5,271 bases of DNA from an uncultured Lachnospiraceae bacterium (GTDB lineage Bacteria; Bacillota; Clostridia; Lachnospirales; Lachnospiraceae), in assembly GCA_946566415.1 (NCBI GenBank), contig CAMNWW010000174.1:1-5271 (forward strand), read 5' to 3'. Of the stretch, positions 1 through 5,271 are shown piece by piece. The stretch's first letter is position 1. The number at the start of each line of letters is the position of its first letter. The notes beneath the pieces were generated by a model that saw nothing but the letters and a program-made list of their open reading frames with translations, did no database searches and was not told the origin of the DNA. Position numbers and translations under genes: made by a program.

Positions 1-456
1 TTCGGAATCCGTGTGATACTGAACGCTCCTTACGAGGGGGATTTGGCGGCTGGTGTGATTGAAAAATCCAAAGCCTCGGTAATACTGATGGACCTGTTTG
101 ACGCAGGAGCCAGAATCTGGTATGGAACAGACGTAGACAGACTTATATCTTTGAAAGAACAGGTTCCTCTGTGTATGGGATGCTCCGCCGGCGGAGTGGG
201 ACGGGAGAATCTTCTTTGGAACGCATGCCGTCTGGTGCAGATGGGATACAAACCAGAAGAGGTTTTAGATCTGATGACAGTGAAAACCGCGGAGGTTTTG
301 GGTGTCGACCATCTGATCGGTTCAATTAAGGAAGGGCTTTTCGCGGATTTGGTAATCTATAATGGAAATCCTCTGGAAAGCTGGAGCGCCGACGTAGACG
401 CAGCTATTGTTGCGGGAGATATCATATATGATAAGGGGGGAGAAGCAGTATGTTGA
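1..456 (+). CDS. Amidohydrolase (imidazolonepropionase/prolidase-like), C-terminal part; 5' end outside window
   Basis: This is the last 151 residues of a metal-dependent amidohydrolase, probably cytoplasmic. The frame is open from base 1 (it begins FGIRVILNAP), so the GTG at 13 is internal and not the start. Visible are the end of the TIM barrel, with a DAGARIWYGTD segment that puts the likely metal-binding Asp at fragment residue 44, then a helix (ENLLWNACRLVQMGY) and the PEEVLDLMTVKTAEVLGV segment typical of the superfamily. The closing beta-sandwich pattern is IGSIKEGLFADLVIYNGNPLE. The HxH motif and the later His ligands lie upstream and cannot be checked. The roughly 25-residue stretch between the GTD and the ENLLW helix is long for the family and contains CMGCSAGG. 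An alternative alignment puts GCSAGG at the catalytic Asp position, which would make the enzyme atypical. Its stop overlaps the next gene by 7 nt, which suggests translational coupling. The substrate is unknown. Confidence 0.88.
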   Translation, partial: FGIRVILNAPYEGDLAAGVIEKSKASVILMDLFDAGARIWYGTDVDRLISLKEQVPLCMGCSAGGVGRENLLWNACRLVQMGYKPEEVLDLMTVKTAEVLGVDHLIGSIKEGLFADLVIYNGNPLESWSADVDAAIVAGDIIYDKGGEAVC

Positions 457-1613
457 TTCAAAATGCAAAAATATTTGATATGACGGGAAATCCTCCCTAT
501 ACTGGCGATATACAGATTCAAAACGGAAAGATTGTCAGCATTGGAACAGGACTTTTGGCTGCCGACGGCGAGGAAGTCATTCACGCCGACGGTCTGTGGG
601 CGCTTCCCGGTTTTGTGGATGCGCACACGCATCAAGGTGGTTTTGACATGATTGATCAAAACGGGATGGATCTGAATGAAATGACGGATCCAATCACTCC
701 GCAGGTGAGGGCTATAGACGGATGTAATCCGTGCGACAAGAATTTTCAGAGTGTTCCCTCAGCCGGAGTCACCACTCTATGCATAACGCCCGGCAGCGGA
801 AACGTAATCTGCGGTCAGGCATTTGCGGCGAAGAGCTATGGAAGAGACATTCATGAGATGGTTATAAAGAATCCGTGTGCATTAAAAGCGGCATTGGGGA
901 TGAATCCCAAGGGAGTATACGGACCGAAAGGGAAATCGCCTATGACCCGGATGGGAATCGCGGCGGAACTTGACAATGCGCTGGCGAAGGCGGATGAGTA
1001 CAGGAAAAAGAAGGAAAAAGCGGCTCTTGAGGGAAGCGAGCCTCCGGCATATCACGAAAAATGGGAGGCAGTTCTCCCGGCGCTTAACGGGACGATACCG
1101 CTTAAAATCCACTGTGAACAGTTTGACATGCTGACCGCTATCGAGATAGCAAAAAAATATGGATGCCGGCTGACCATAGAGCATGCGTGGTCTGCAAAGG
1201 ATTATTTGAAGGAACTGGCGGAAAGCGGGGCTGACATCAATTATGGACCCATCGGCGTTCCGACAGGTTACGGCGAATTGACAGGGGCTGATCTGAAAGA
1301 TGTCGCTTTGTTGGACGAGTTAGGCGTAAACGTTTCTATTATTTCAGATTCTCCCATTTTGTCGGAGGATGTTCTTCTGATACAGGCGGGGGAAGCGGTG
1401 CGCAACGGCGTATCTCCGGAACGGGCGCTTAGAATGATTACAATAAATCCGGCGAAGGCCCTCGGCATACAGGAGCGTGTGGGAAGCCTTGAAGTAGGCA
1501 AAGATGGGGATGTCGTACTCTACACAGCACTGCCGGTGCAGGAGGTTTCCGCAAGACTTCGATATACGATTATCGAGGGAAAGATCGTTTTTGCATCCCC
1601 TGAAAGGAGCTGA
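450..1613 (+). CDS. Metal-dependent amidohydrolase (COG1228-like), complete
   Basis: A complete 387-residue amidohydrolase of the imidazolonepropionase-related group. It should hydrolyse an amide or cyclic amide bond in the cytoplasm; the substrate is not predictable. The N-terminal beta-sandwich strands (IQNAKIFDMTG, IQIQNGKIVSIG) lead to LPGFVDAHTH, where H59 and H61 are metal ligands. Further likely ligands are H221 (IPLKIHCEQFD), H245 (TIEHAW) and D300 (ISDSP), so the usual HxH-H-H-D set is intact. The NPKGVYG and TRMG motifs around residues 150-170 fit the COG1228 subgroup that has a charged helical insert before H221 (here EYRKKKEKAALEG). The C-terminus ends with ITINPAKALGI and GSLEVGKDGDVVLY. 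ATG 450 is preceded by a G-rich ribosome site (AAGGGGGG, 433-440) inside the previous gene. There is no signal peptide. It sits between another amidohydrolase and two importer ATPases, so it probably processes the imported compound. Confidence 0.93.
   Translation: MLIQNAKIFDMTGNPPYTGDIQIQNGKIVSIGTGLLAADGEEVIHADGLWALPGFVDAHTHQGGFDMIDQNGMDLNEMTDPITPQVRAIDGCNPCDKNFQSVPSAGVTTLCITPGSGNVICGQAFAAKSYGRDIHEMVIKNPCALKAALGMNPKGVYGPKGKSPMTRMGIAAELDNALAKADEYRKKKEKAALEGSEPPAYHEKWEAVLPALNGTIPLKIHCEQFDMLTAIEIAKKYGCRLTIEHAWSAKDYLKELAESGADINYGPIGVPTGYGELTGADLKDVALLDELGVNVSIISDSPILSEDVLLIQAGEAVRNGVSPERALRMITINPAKALGIQERVGSLEVGKDGDVVLYTALPVQEVSARLRYTIIEGKIVFASPERS
1603..1609 (+). promoter_or_regulatory. Ribosome binding site that fixes the DppD-like start
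   Basis: AAAGGAG lies 8 nt before the ATG at 1618, inside the last codons of the upstream amidohydrolase. The frame is open further upstream to an ATG at 1504, but that stretch overlaps the amidohydrolase by 110 bases and encodes a Cys/Arg-rich segment unlike any ABC ATPase. This ribosome site therefore decides for 1618. Confidence 0.85.
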
Positions 1614-1617
1614 TCGG

Positions 1618-2610
1618 ATGAAACAGCAGGGAAAAGACGCTCCGGTTTTATTACATATTGACAATTTAAAGACGGTTATTAAGAGCAAGGATGATAAATT
1701 GGTTCCGGTTGACGGCGTAGAAATTGAAATCCGGGAGAAGGAAACGGTGGGAATCGTAGGTGAATCCGGTTGCGGAAAGAGTATGACGGCGATGTCTGTA
1801 ATGGGGCTTCTTCCAGGAACGGCCCATATAGAAGGCGGTCAGATTATGCTTCGGGACACAGATCTTACGAAACTTTCTCAGAAAGAGTTGAGGAAGATTA
1901 CCGGGGATAATATTTCGATTATCTTTCAGGAACCAATGACCAGCTTAAACCCTGTCGTTAAAGTAGGAAAACAGGTAAGGGAAGCCATTTTGCTGCACGA
2001 GAAAATCGGTAAAAAGGAAGCAGCCCAAAGGGTTATCAATGTTTTCCGCCAGGTAGGGATTCCGGAACCGGAACGGCGTTATCACGCGTATCCGCATCAA
2101 CTTTCCGGCGGGCTCAGGCAGAGGGTGATGATTGGAATGGCCATGGTATGTAATCCGGATCTGCTGATCGCGGATGAACCAACCACTGCGCTTGACGTAA
2201 CGATCGAGGCACAGATTCTGCACCTGATGCGGCAGCTTCAGAAGGAGAAAGGGACTTCGATCCTTATGATTACCCATAATCTGGGAGTTGTGGCAGAGCT
2301 GTGTGACAGAGTATATGTGATGTATGCAGGAAAAGTTGTAGAGGAGTCAGAGGTGTTCGAGCTGTTTCGCAATCCGATGCACCCCTATAGCATAGGCCTT
2401 TTGGGGGCGCTTCCAAAGATCGACAGTAAGCAGAGGCTTGACAGTATAGAGGGCATGGTCCCAAGCCTTAGAGATATGCCGTCAGGATGCAGGTTTGCAC
2501 CACGCTGCCCGATGGCGTCCGAGCGGTGTAAAAATGAGGAGCCGCCTCTTACAGATATGGGAGACGGGCATAAGGTACGTTGTTTTACACCTGCAGCGAG
2601 GAGGGGATAG
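1618..2610 (+). CDS. dppD: Peptide ABC importer ATP-binding protein, DppD/OppD type
   Basis: This 330-residue ATPase is one of the two that power a di/oligopeptide (or nickel/opine-type) importer. It would sit on the inner face of the membrane bound to the permeases. All nucleotide-binding motifs are present: Walker A GESGCGKS (48-55), Q-loop Q104 in IIFQEPMTSLNP, signature LSGGLRQR (162-169), Walker B LLIADEP (182-188), D-loop ALD and the H-loop His 220. The C-terminal oligopeptide-transporter domain carries C291-X5-C297-X6-C304-X17-C322. In structurally studied DppD proteins such cysteines hold a [4Fe-4S] cluster. The Q-to-L change in the signature (SGGLRQR) resembles the SGGMRQR of OppD/DppD proteins and is not a defect. 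The gene starts 4 nt after the amidohydrolase stop and ends 3 nt before the partner ATPase, so an operon is near certain. Dpp versus Opp specificity cannot be told from the ATPase, so the symbol is at family level only. Confidence 0.95.
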   Translation: MKQQGKDAPVLLHIDNLKTVIKSKDDKLVPVDGVEIEIREKETVGIVGESGCGKSMTAMSVMGLLPGTAHIEGGQIMLRDTDLTKLSQKELRKITGDNISIIFQEPMTSLNPVVKVGKQVREAILLHEKIGKKEAAQRVINVFRQVGIPEPERRYHAYPHQLSGGLRQRVMIGMAMVCNPDLLIADEPTTALDVTIEAQILHLMRQLQKEKGTSILMITHNLGVVAELCDRVYVMYAGKVVEESEVFELFRNPMHPYSIGLLGALPKIDSKQRLDSIEGMVPSLRDMPSGCRFAPRCPMASERCKNEEPPLTDMGDGHKVRCFTPAARRG

Positions 2611-2613
2611 GAT

Positions 2614-3570
2614 ATGGAGCGTGAAATTTTAATGCAGGCGAAAGGGGTCGTTAAGGAATTTAAAACCGGCGGAGGAATTGTTCATGCAGTCAGCGGAGTA
2701 GATCTGGATATCTATACCGGCGAGACCCTTGCTTTGGTCGGCGAATCAGGATGCGGGAAATCAACTTTGGGTAAGGTGCTGATGCGTCTGATTCCATCCA
2801 CATCCGGTGAAATTTTATTTGACGGTGAAAATCTTTCAGATATGAGCAAGGCTCAGCTTAGAGTGGCGCGCAAGAAGATGCAGTTGATCTTTCAAGATCC
2901 GTATGCGTCCCTGGATCCCCGGATGAATGTGGGAAAGATTATTTCCGAGCCGCTTCGGGCATACAAAGTTTATAAGAACAAAGATGAGGAAGAAGCGAGA
3001 GTGCGGGTTTTAATGGACAGGGTTGGAATCCGGCCGGAATTTTACAATCGTTACCCACATCAGTTTTCAGGCGGTCAACGCCAAAGAGTGGGAATAGCCA
3101 GAGCTTTGGCGTTAAATCCTAAGCTTATTGTCTGTGATGAGCCGGTGTCGGCTCTGGATGTATCAATACAGGCGCAGATTTTAAATCTTCTTCATGATTT
3201 GCAGGAAGAATTTGGTCTGACGTATTTATTTATCAGCCATGACCTGGGTGTGGTCCGCTATATTTCGAGCAGGGTATGCGTCATGTTTTTGGGAAGAATT
3301 TGTGAGATTCGGGATACCGAGGCGCTTTATAGTTCTCCGCTTCACCCCTACACACGGTTTCTTCTTGAGTCAACGCCCCAGCCGAATCCGGAGCGGAGAA
3401 AAGAGGATAAGGAACTGTTAAGCGGAGAAATACCAAGCCCGATCAACCCGCCCGGCGGCTGCCGTTTCCACCCGCGCTGCCCTTATGCACAGGAAATCTG
3501 CAGACAAAAGCAGCCAGAGCTAAAGCTTTGCGACAGCGGTATGTGCGCATGCCATTTTCCTCTTGGGTAA
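2614..3570 (+). CDS. dppF: Peptide ABC importer ATP-binding protein, DppF/OppF type
   Basis: The 318-residue second ATPase of the importer should form a heterodimer with the preceding DppD-like protein. Motifs: Walker A GESGCGKST (43-51), Q-loop Q94 in LIFQDPYASLDPRMNVG, signature FSGGQRQR (151-158), Walker B LIVCDEP (171-177), D-loop ALD and H-loop His 209. The YASLDPRM segment, the canonical SGGQRQR and the short GGCRFHPRCP tail are typical of DppF/OppF rather than DppD/OppD. The C-terminal cysteines C283-X5-C289-X6-C296-X16-C313 match the Fe-S pattern of the partner; C306 and C311 are extra. ATG 2614 follows AGGAGGGG (2599-2606) by 7 nt. Both halves keep complete catalytic motifs, so both ATP sites should be active. 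No permease gene follows, so the membrane subunits must be upstream or elsewhere. The symbol is at family level. Confidence 0.95.
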   Translation: MEREILMQAKGVVKEFKTGGGIVHAVSGVDLDIYTGETLALVGESGCGKSTLGKVLMRLIPSTSGEILFDGENLSDMSKAQLRVARKKMQLIFQDPYASLDPRMNVGKIISEPLRAYKVYKNKDEEEARVRVLMDRVGIRPEFYNRYPHQFSGGQRQRVGIARALALNPKLIVCDEPVSALDVSIQAQILNLLHDLQEEFGLTYLFISHDLGVVRYISSRVCVMFLGRICEIRDTEALYSSPLHPYTRFLLESTPQPNPERRKEDKELLSGEIPSPINPPGGCRFHPRCPYAQEICRQKQPELKLCDSGMCACHFPLG

Positions 3571-3608
3571 GGAAAGCCGTTTAAGACAGTAAATAGAAAG
3601 AGGACAAA

Positions 3609-4466
3609 ATGTTGGACCAGATCAAGATAAAAAATTTGGAAGTGTTTGCCAATCACGGAGTGTATCCGGAAGAAAGGAAGCTTGGGCAGAAATTCCTCGT
3701 ATCCTGCGCGCTTTATCTGAATACCAGAAAAGCGGGGCTTACAGATTCATTGGAAGACTCTGTAGACTACGGAAAGATTTCACGTCTGATCAAGAGTGAG
3801 ATGGAAAGAGAGACGTATTTGCTGATCGAAGCGGCGGCCGAACATCTGGCCAAGCAGATATTGCTTTTTGACGAGAAGATACGCCAGGTTGATTTGGAAA
3901 TAAAAAAACCCTGGGCGCCTGTAGGGCTTCCGCTTGAGACAGCCTCGGTTGTGATCAGCCGGAAATGGCATGAGGCAGATATCGCCCTTGGTTCCAACAT
4001 GGGAGACAGGCGTGCTTACCTTGAAGAGGCGGTAGAAGGGCTTCGCGAAATGAAAGACTGCCGGGTGGAAATTGTTTCTGAGTGGATCGAGACAGAGCCG
4101 TATGGGGTGACAGATCAGGATCCATTTTTAAACGGGGCGTTAAAGCTGCAGACTCTCCTTTCCCCCAGAGAACTTCTGGAAAGGCTCCATGAGCTGGAAT
4201 ATAAGGCAAAGCGGGAGAGAAAGATACACTGGGGACCGCGGACGCTGGATCTGGATATATTGTTCTATGACGACTTGGTAGTGGAGGAAGCAGATCTATG
4301 TATTCCGCACGTGGACATGCAGAACCGCGATTTTGTCCTTGTACCTATGGCGGAAATCGCACCGTACAAACGGCATCCGGTGTATGGCGGAACGATGAAA
4401 GAGATGCTGGCATCTTATCTTGTCATAGAGAAAGAGAAAAATCATAACAGGCATTTGACTTCTTAA
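3609..4466 (+). CDS. folBK: Bifunctional dihydroneopterin aldolase / HPPK (FolB-FolK fusion)
   Basis: This 285-residue cytoplasmic protein carries two consecutive steps of folate synthesis. Residues 1-119 are dihydroneopterin aldolase, which releases glycolaldehyde to give 6-hydroxymethyl-dihydropterin. The NHGVYPEER segment gives E22, LLIEAAAEHLA gives the pterin-binding E74, and EIKKPWAPVG gives K100. E22, E74 and K100 fall at the same numbers as the active-site residues of Staphylococcus aureus FolB. Residues 122-285 are the pyrophosphokinase, which transfers pyrophosphate from ATP. It has ALGSNMGDR, EPYGVTDQDPFLNG, and HWGPRTLDLDI with W208, R211 and the Mg-binding D214 and D216. The same domain order is known from pneumococcal SulD. 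ATG 3609 follows AAAGAGGA (3597-3604). The gene begins 38 nt after the importer ATPase with no terminator or convincing promoter between, so read-through is likely. Its last codons contain the -35 box for the next gene. Confidence 0.95.
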   Translation: MLDQIKIKNLEVFANHGVYPEERKLGQKFLVSCALYLNTRKAGLTDSLEDSVDYGKISRLIKSEMERETYLLIEAAAEHLAKQILLFDEKIRQVDLEIKKPWAPVGLPLETASVVISRKWHEADIALGSNMGDRRAYLEEAVEGLREMKDCRVEIVSEWIETEPYGVTDQDPFLNGALKLQTLLSPRELLERLHELEYKAKRERKIHWGPRTLDLDILFYDDLVVEEADLCIPHVDMQNRDFVLVPMAEIAPYKRHPVYGGTMKEMLASYLVIEKEKNHNRHLTS

Positions 4467-4483
4467 CAAGGTCGATATATACT
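4455..4483 (+). promoter_or_regulatory. Predicted sigma-A promoter for the aminopeptidase
   Basis: TTGACT (4455-4460) and TATACT (4478-4483) are separated by 17 nt, a near-consensus housekeeping promoter. The -35 box lies in the final codons of folBK. Transcription should begin near 4490, giving a leader of about 37 nt before the ATG at 4528. An overlapping TATATA at 4476-4481 (15-nt spacer) is the weaker alternative -10. Confidence 0.7.
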
Positions 4484-4502
4484 TAAACATAGGTATGTTT
4501 AA
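4483..4502. promoter_or_regulatory. Perfect 9-bp inverted repeat over the predicted transcription start; candidate operator
   Basis: TTAAACATA (4483-4491) and TATGTTTAA (4494-4502) are exact reverse complements around a central GG. The repeat begins at the last base of the -10 box and covers the predicted +1, the classical place for a repressor dimer. It is not followed by a T-run on either strand, so it is not an intrinsic terminator. The regulator is unknown; the length and symmetry suit a helix-turn-helix dimer such as a TetR- or GntR-type protein, which is inference. Confidence 0.6.
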
Positions 4503-4512
4503 ACAAAAAGAA

Positions 4513-4518
4513 AAGGAG
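4513..4518 (+). promoter_or_regulatory. Ribosome binding site of the aminopeptidase gene
   Basis: AAGGAG lies 9 nt before ATG 4528, in an A-rich and likely unstructured leader. No other in-frame start with such a site is present, so it fixes the start and predicts strong translation. Confidence 0.85.
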
Positions 4519-4527
4519 AGGTCAAAA

Positions 4528-5271
4528 ATGGACAAAAAAAATCTGTGGAATCGTTATAGTGAGGCGGAACTTCATGAACTTGAGGAGATTAACGCAAAGT
4601 ATAAGAAGTGCTTAGATGACGGCAAGACGGAGCGCGAATGTGTACATCTAGCAGTACAGATGGCCGAGGAAGCGGGATACCGCGATGTGAAGGAAGCGAT
4701 CAAAGAAGGAAAGAAGCTTGAGTCAGGCGCTAAAGTCTACGCGGTATGCATGGACAAAATGATCGCAATGTTCCGTCTGGGGGAGGAGCCGTTATCCAGC
4801 GGTATGAACATTCTTGGGGCGCATATCGACTCACCGCGTATTGATATCAAGCAAAATCCGGTATATGAAAATACAGGATTTGCTTATCTTGATACACATT
4901 ATTATGGCGGGATCAAGAAATATCAGTGGGTGGCCCAGCCGCTTGCGCTTCACGGCGTAGTAGCAAAGAAGGATGGGACTGTCGTTAATATCTGTATCGG
5001 TGAAAAGGAAGATGATCCAGTATTTGTTATCACGGACCTTCTGGTACATTTGGCGGCAAAACAGTTGGAAAAGAAGGCGGGGGAAGTCATTGAGGGTGAA
5101 AAGCTCGACCTCATGATCGCGAGCCGTCCGATCGAACAGGCGGAAGATCTGGAAAAGGAAGAAAAAGATACGATCAAAAAGAACGTACTGCAGATTCTTG
5201 AGAAGTCTTATGGAATCGCAGAAGAGGATTTTGCTTCCGCAGAGCTGGAGATCGTGCCTGCAGGAAAAGCA
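4528..5271 (+). CDS. M18-family metallo-aminopeptidase, N-terminal part; 3' end outside window
   Basis: The frame is open from ATG 4528 to the last base, giving 248 residues, about half of the usual length (roughly 460) for the family. M18 enzymes are cytoplasmic, di-metal (usually zinc) aminopeptidases that remove N-terminal residues from small peptides. NILGAHIDSPRIDIKQNP contains the H99-x-D101 pair: H99 is a metal ligand and D101 supports it. HYYGGIKKYQWVAQPLALHGVV corresponds to the YGGG...W...L segment of classical M18 enzymes but is divergent. VITDLLVHLA matches their conserved SLAIHL-type helix. The bridging Asp and catalytic Glu pair should come just after the window end. No signal peptide is seen; the start (MDKKNLWNRYSEAEL) is charged. 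The gene has its own promoter and operator-like repeat, so it is probably regulated apart from the genes before it. A link with peptide import is plausible but not shown. Acidic-residue specificity, as in aspartyl aminopeptidase, cannot be assumed for this branch. Confidence 0.9.
   Translation, partial: MDKKNLWNRYSEAELHELEEINAKYKKCLDDGKTERECVHLAVQMAEEAGYRDVKEAIKEGKKLESGAKVYAVCMDKMIAMFRLGEEPLSSGMNILGAHIDSPRIDIKQNPVYENTGFAYLDTHYYGGIKKYQWVAQPLALHGVVAKKDGTVVNICIGEKEDDPVFVITDLLVHLAAKQLEKKAGEVIEGEKLDLMIASRPIEQAEDLEKEEKDTIKKNVLQILEKSYGIAEEDFASAELEIVPAGKA

Noticed and set aside
13..15. GTG as the start of the first amidohydrolase
   Set aside because: The frame is open to base 1 and the residues there look like barrel core; the catalytic N-terminal half would be missing. 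The gene is cut by the window edge.
183..196. Perfect 14-bp palindrome CTCCGCC-GGCGGAG
   Set aside because: It lies inside a coding region, is built from GC-rich Ser-Ala-Gly-Gly codons, has no T-run and no promoter beside it; probably coincidence.
882..1184. Minus-strand open frames, this one and the others across the window
   Set aside because: They lie opposite conserved genes, have no family-like motifs, and are explained by the codon pattern of the + strand genes.
1504..1617. Possible N-terminal extension of the DppD-like ATPase from ATG 1504
   Set aside because: It overlaps the amidohydrolase coding region, lacks a ribosome site, and encodes a segment unlike the family; ATG 1618 has AAAGGAG at ideal spacing.
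3239..3421. Short + strand open frame inside the DppF-like gene
   Set aside because: It lies wholly inside a well-supported ATPase in another frame and has no ribosome site or recognisable domain.
3563..3596. Possible promoter before folBK (TTGGGT with TTTAAG or GTAAAT)
   Set aside because: The boxes are poor and the spacers (11 or about 20 nt) are wrong, so read-through from the upstream operon is the simpler reading.
4483..4510. Inverted repeat as a terminator of folBK
   Set aside because: No T-run follows on the + strand (the sequence after it is A-rich), and the minus strand also lacks one; its position on the promoter suits an operator.

Overview
The window looks like chromosomal DNA from a low-to-mid GC Gram-positive anaerobe of the Clostridia, most likely Lachnospiraceae. 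This is inferred from gene content and style: strong AGGAG-type ribosome binding sites, tightly packed genes on one strand, a FolB-FolK fusion, and a divergent M18 aminopeptidase of the clostridial type. No marker gene fixes the taxon. All six genes are on the + strand. I see no RNA gene, mobile element or CRISPR array, and no gene-free stretch longer than 61 bases.

Bases 1-3570 are the end of what reads as one operon. A 5'-truncated amidohydrolase (1-456) overlaps a second, complete amidohydrolase by 7 nt (450-1613). Four bases later comes a DppD/OppD-type peptide-importer ATPase (1618-2610), and 3 bases after that its DppF/OppF-type partner (2614-3570). The permeases and the substrate-binding protein are not in the window and would be expected upstream or elsewhere. 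The simplest reading is import of a peptide or peptide-like compound whose amide or ring bond the cytoplasmic amidohydrolases then cut. The substrate cannot be read from the sequence.

Bases 3609-4466 encode a two-domain folate-biosynthesis enzyme: dihydroneopterin aldolase followed by 6-hydroxymethyl-dihydropterin pyrophosphokinase. It starts 38 nt after the importer genes with no visible terminator or good promoter between, so it may be read from the same transcript. Nothing visible links folate synthesis to the importer.

Bases 4467-4527 are the one clear regulatory region. A sigma-A-like promoter (TTGACT, 17-nt spacer, TATACT) begins inside the end of the folate gene. A perfect 9-bp inverted repeat with a 2-base centre covers the predicted transcription start, as a repressor operator would. 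This promoter should drive the last gene, an M18-family metallo-aminopeptidase (4528 to beyond the window end), which would break down small peptides in the cytoplasm. The most checkable lead is this promoter-operator; the most interesting biology is the paired amidohydrolase and importer cassette.
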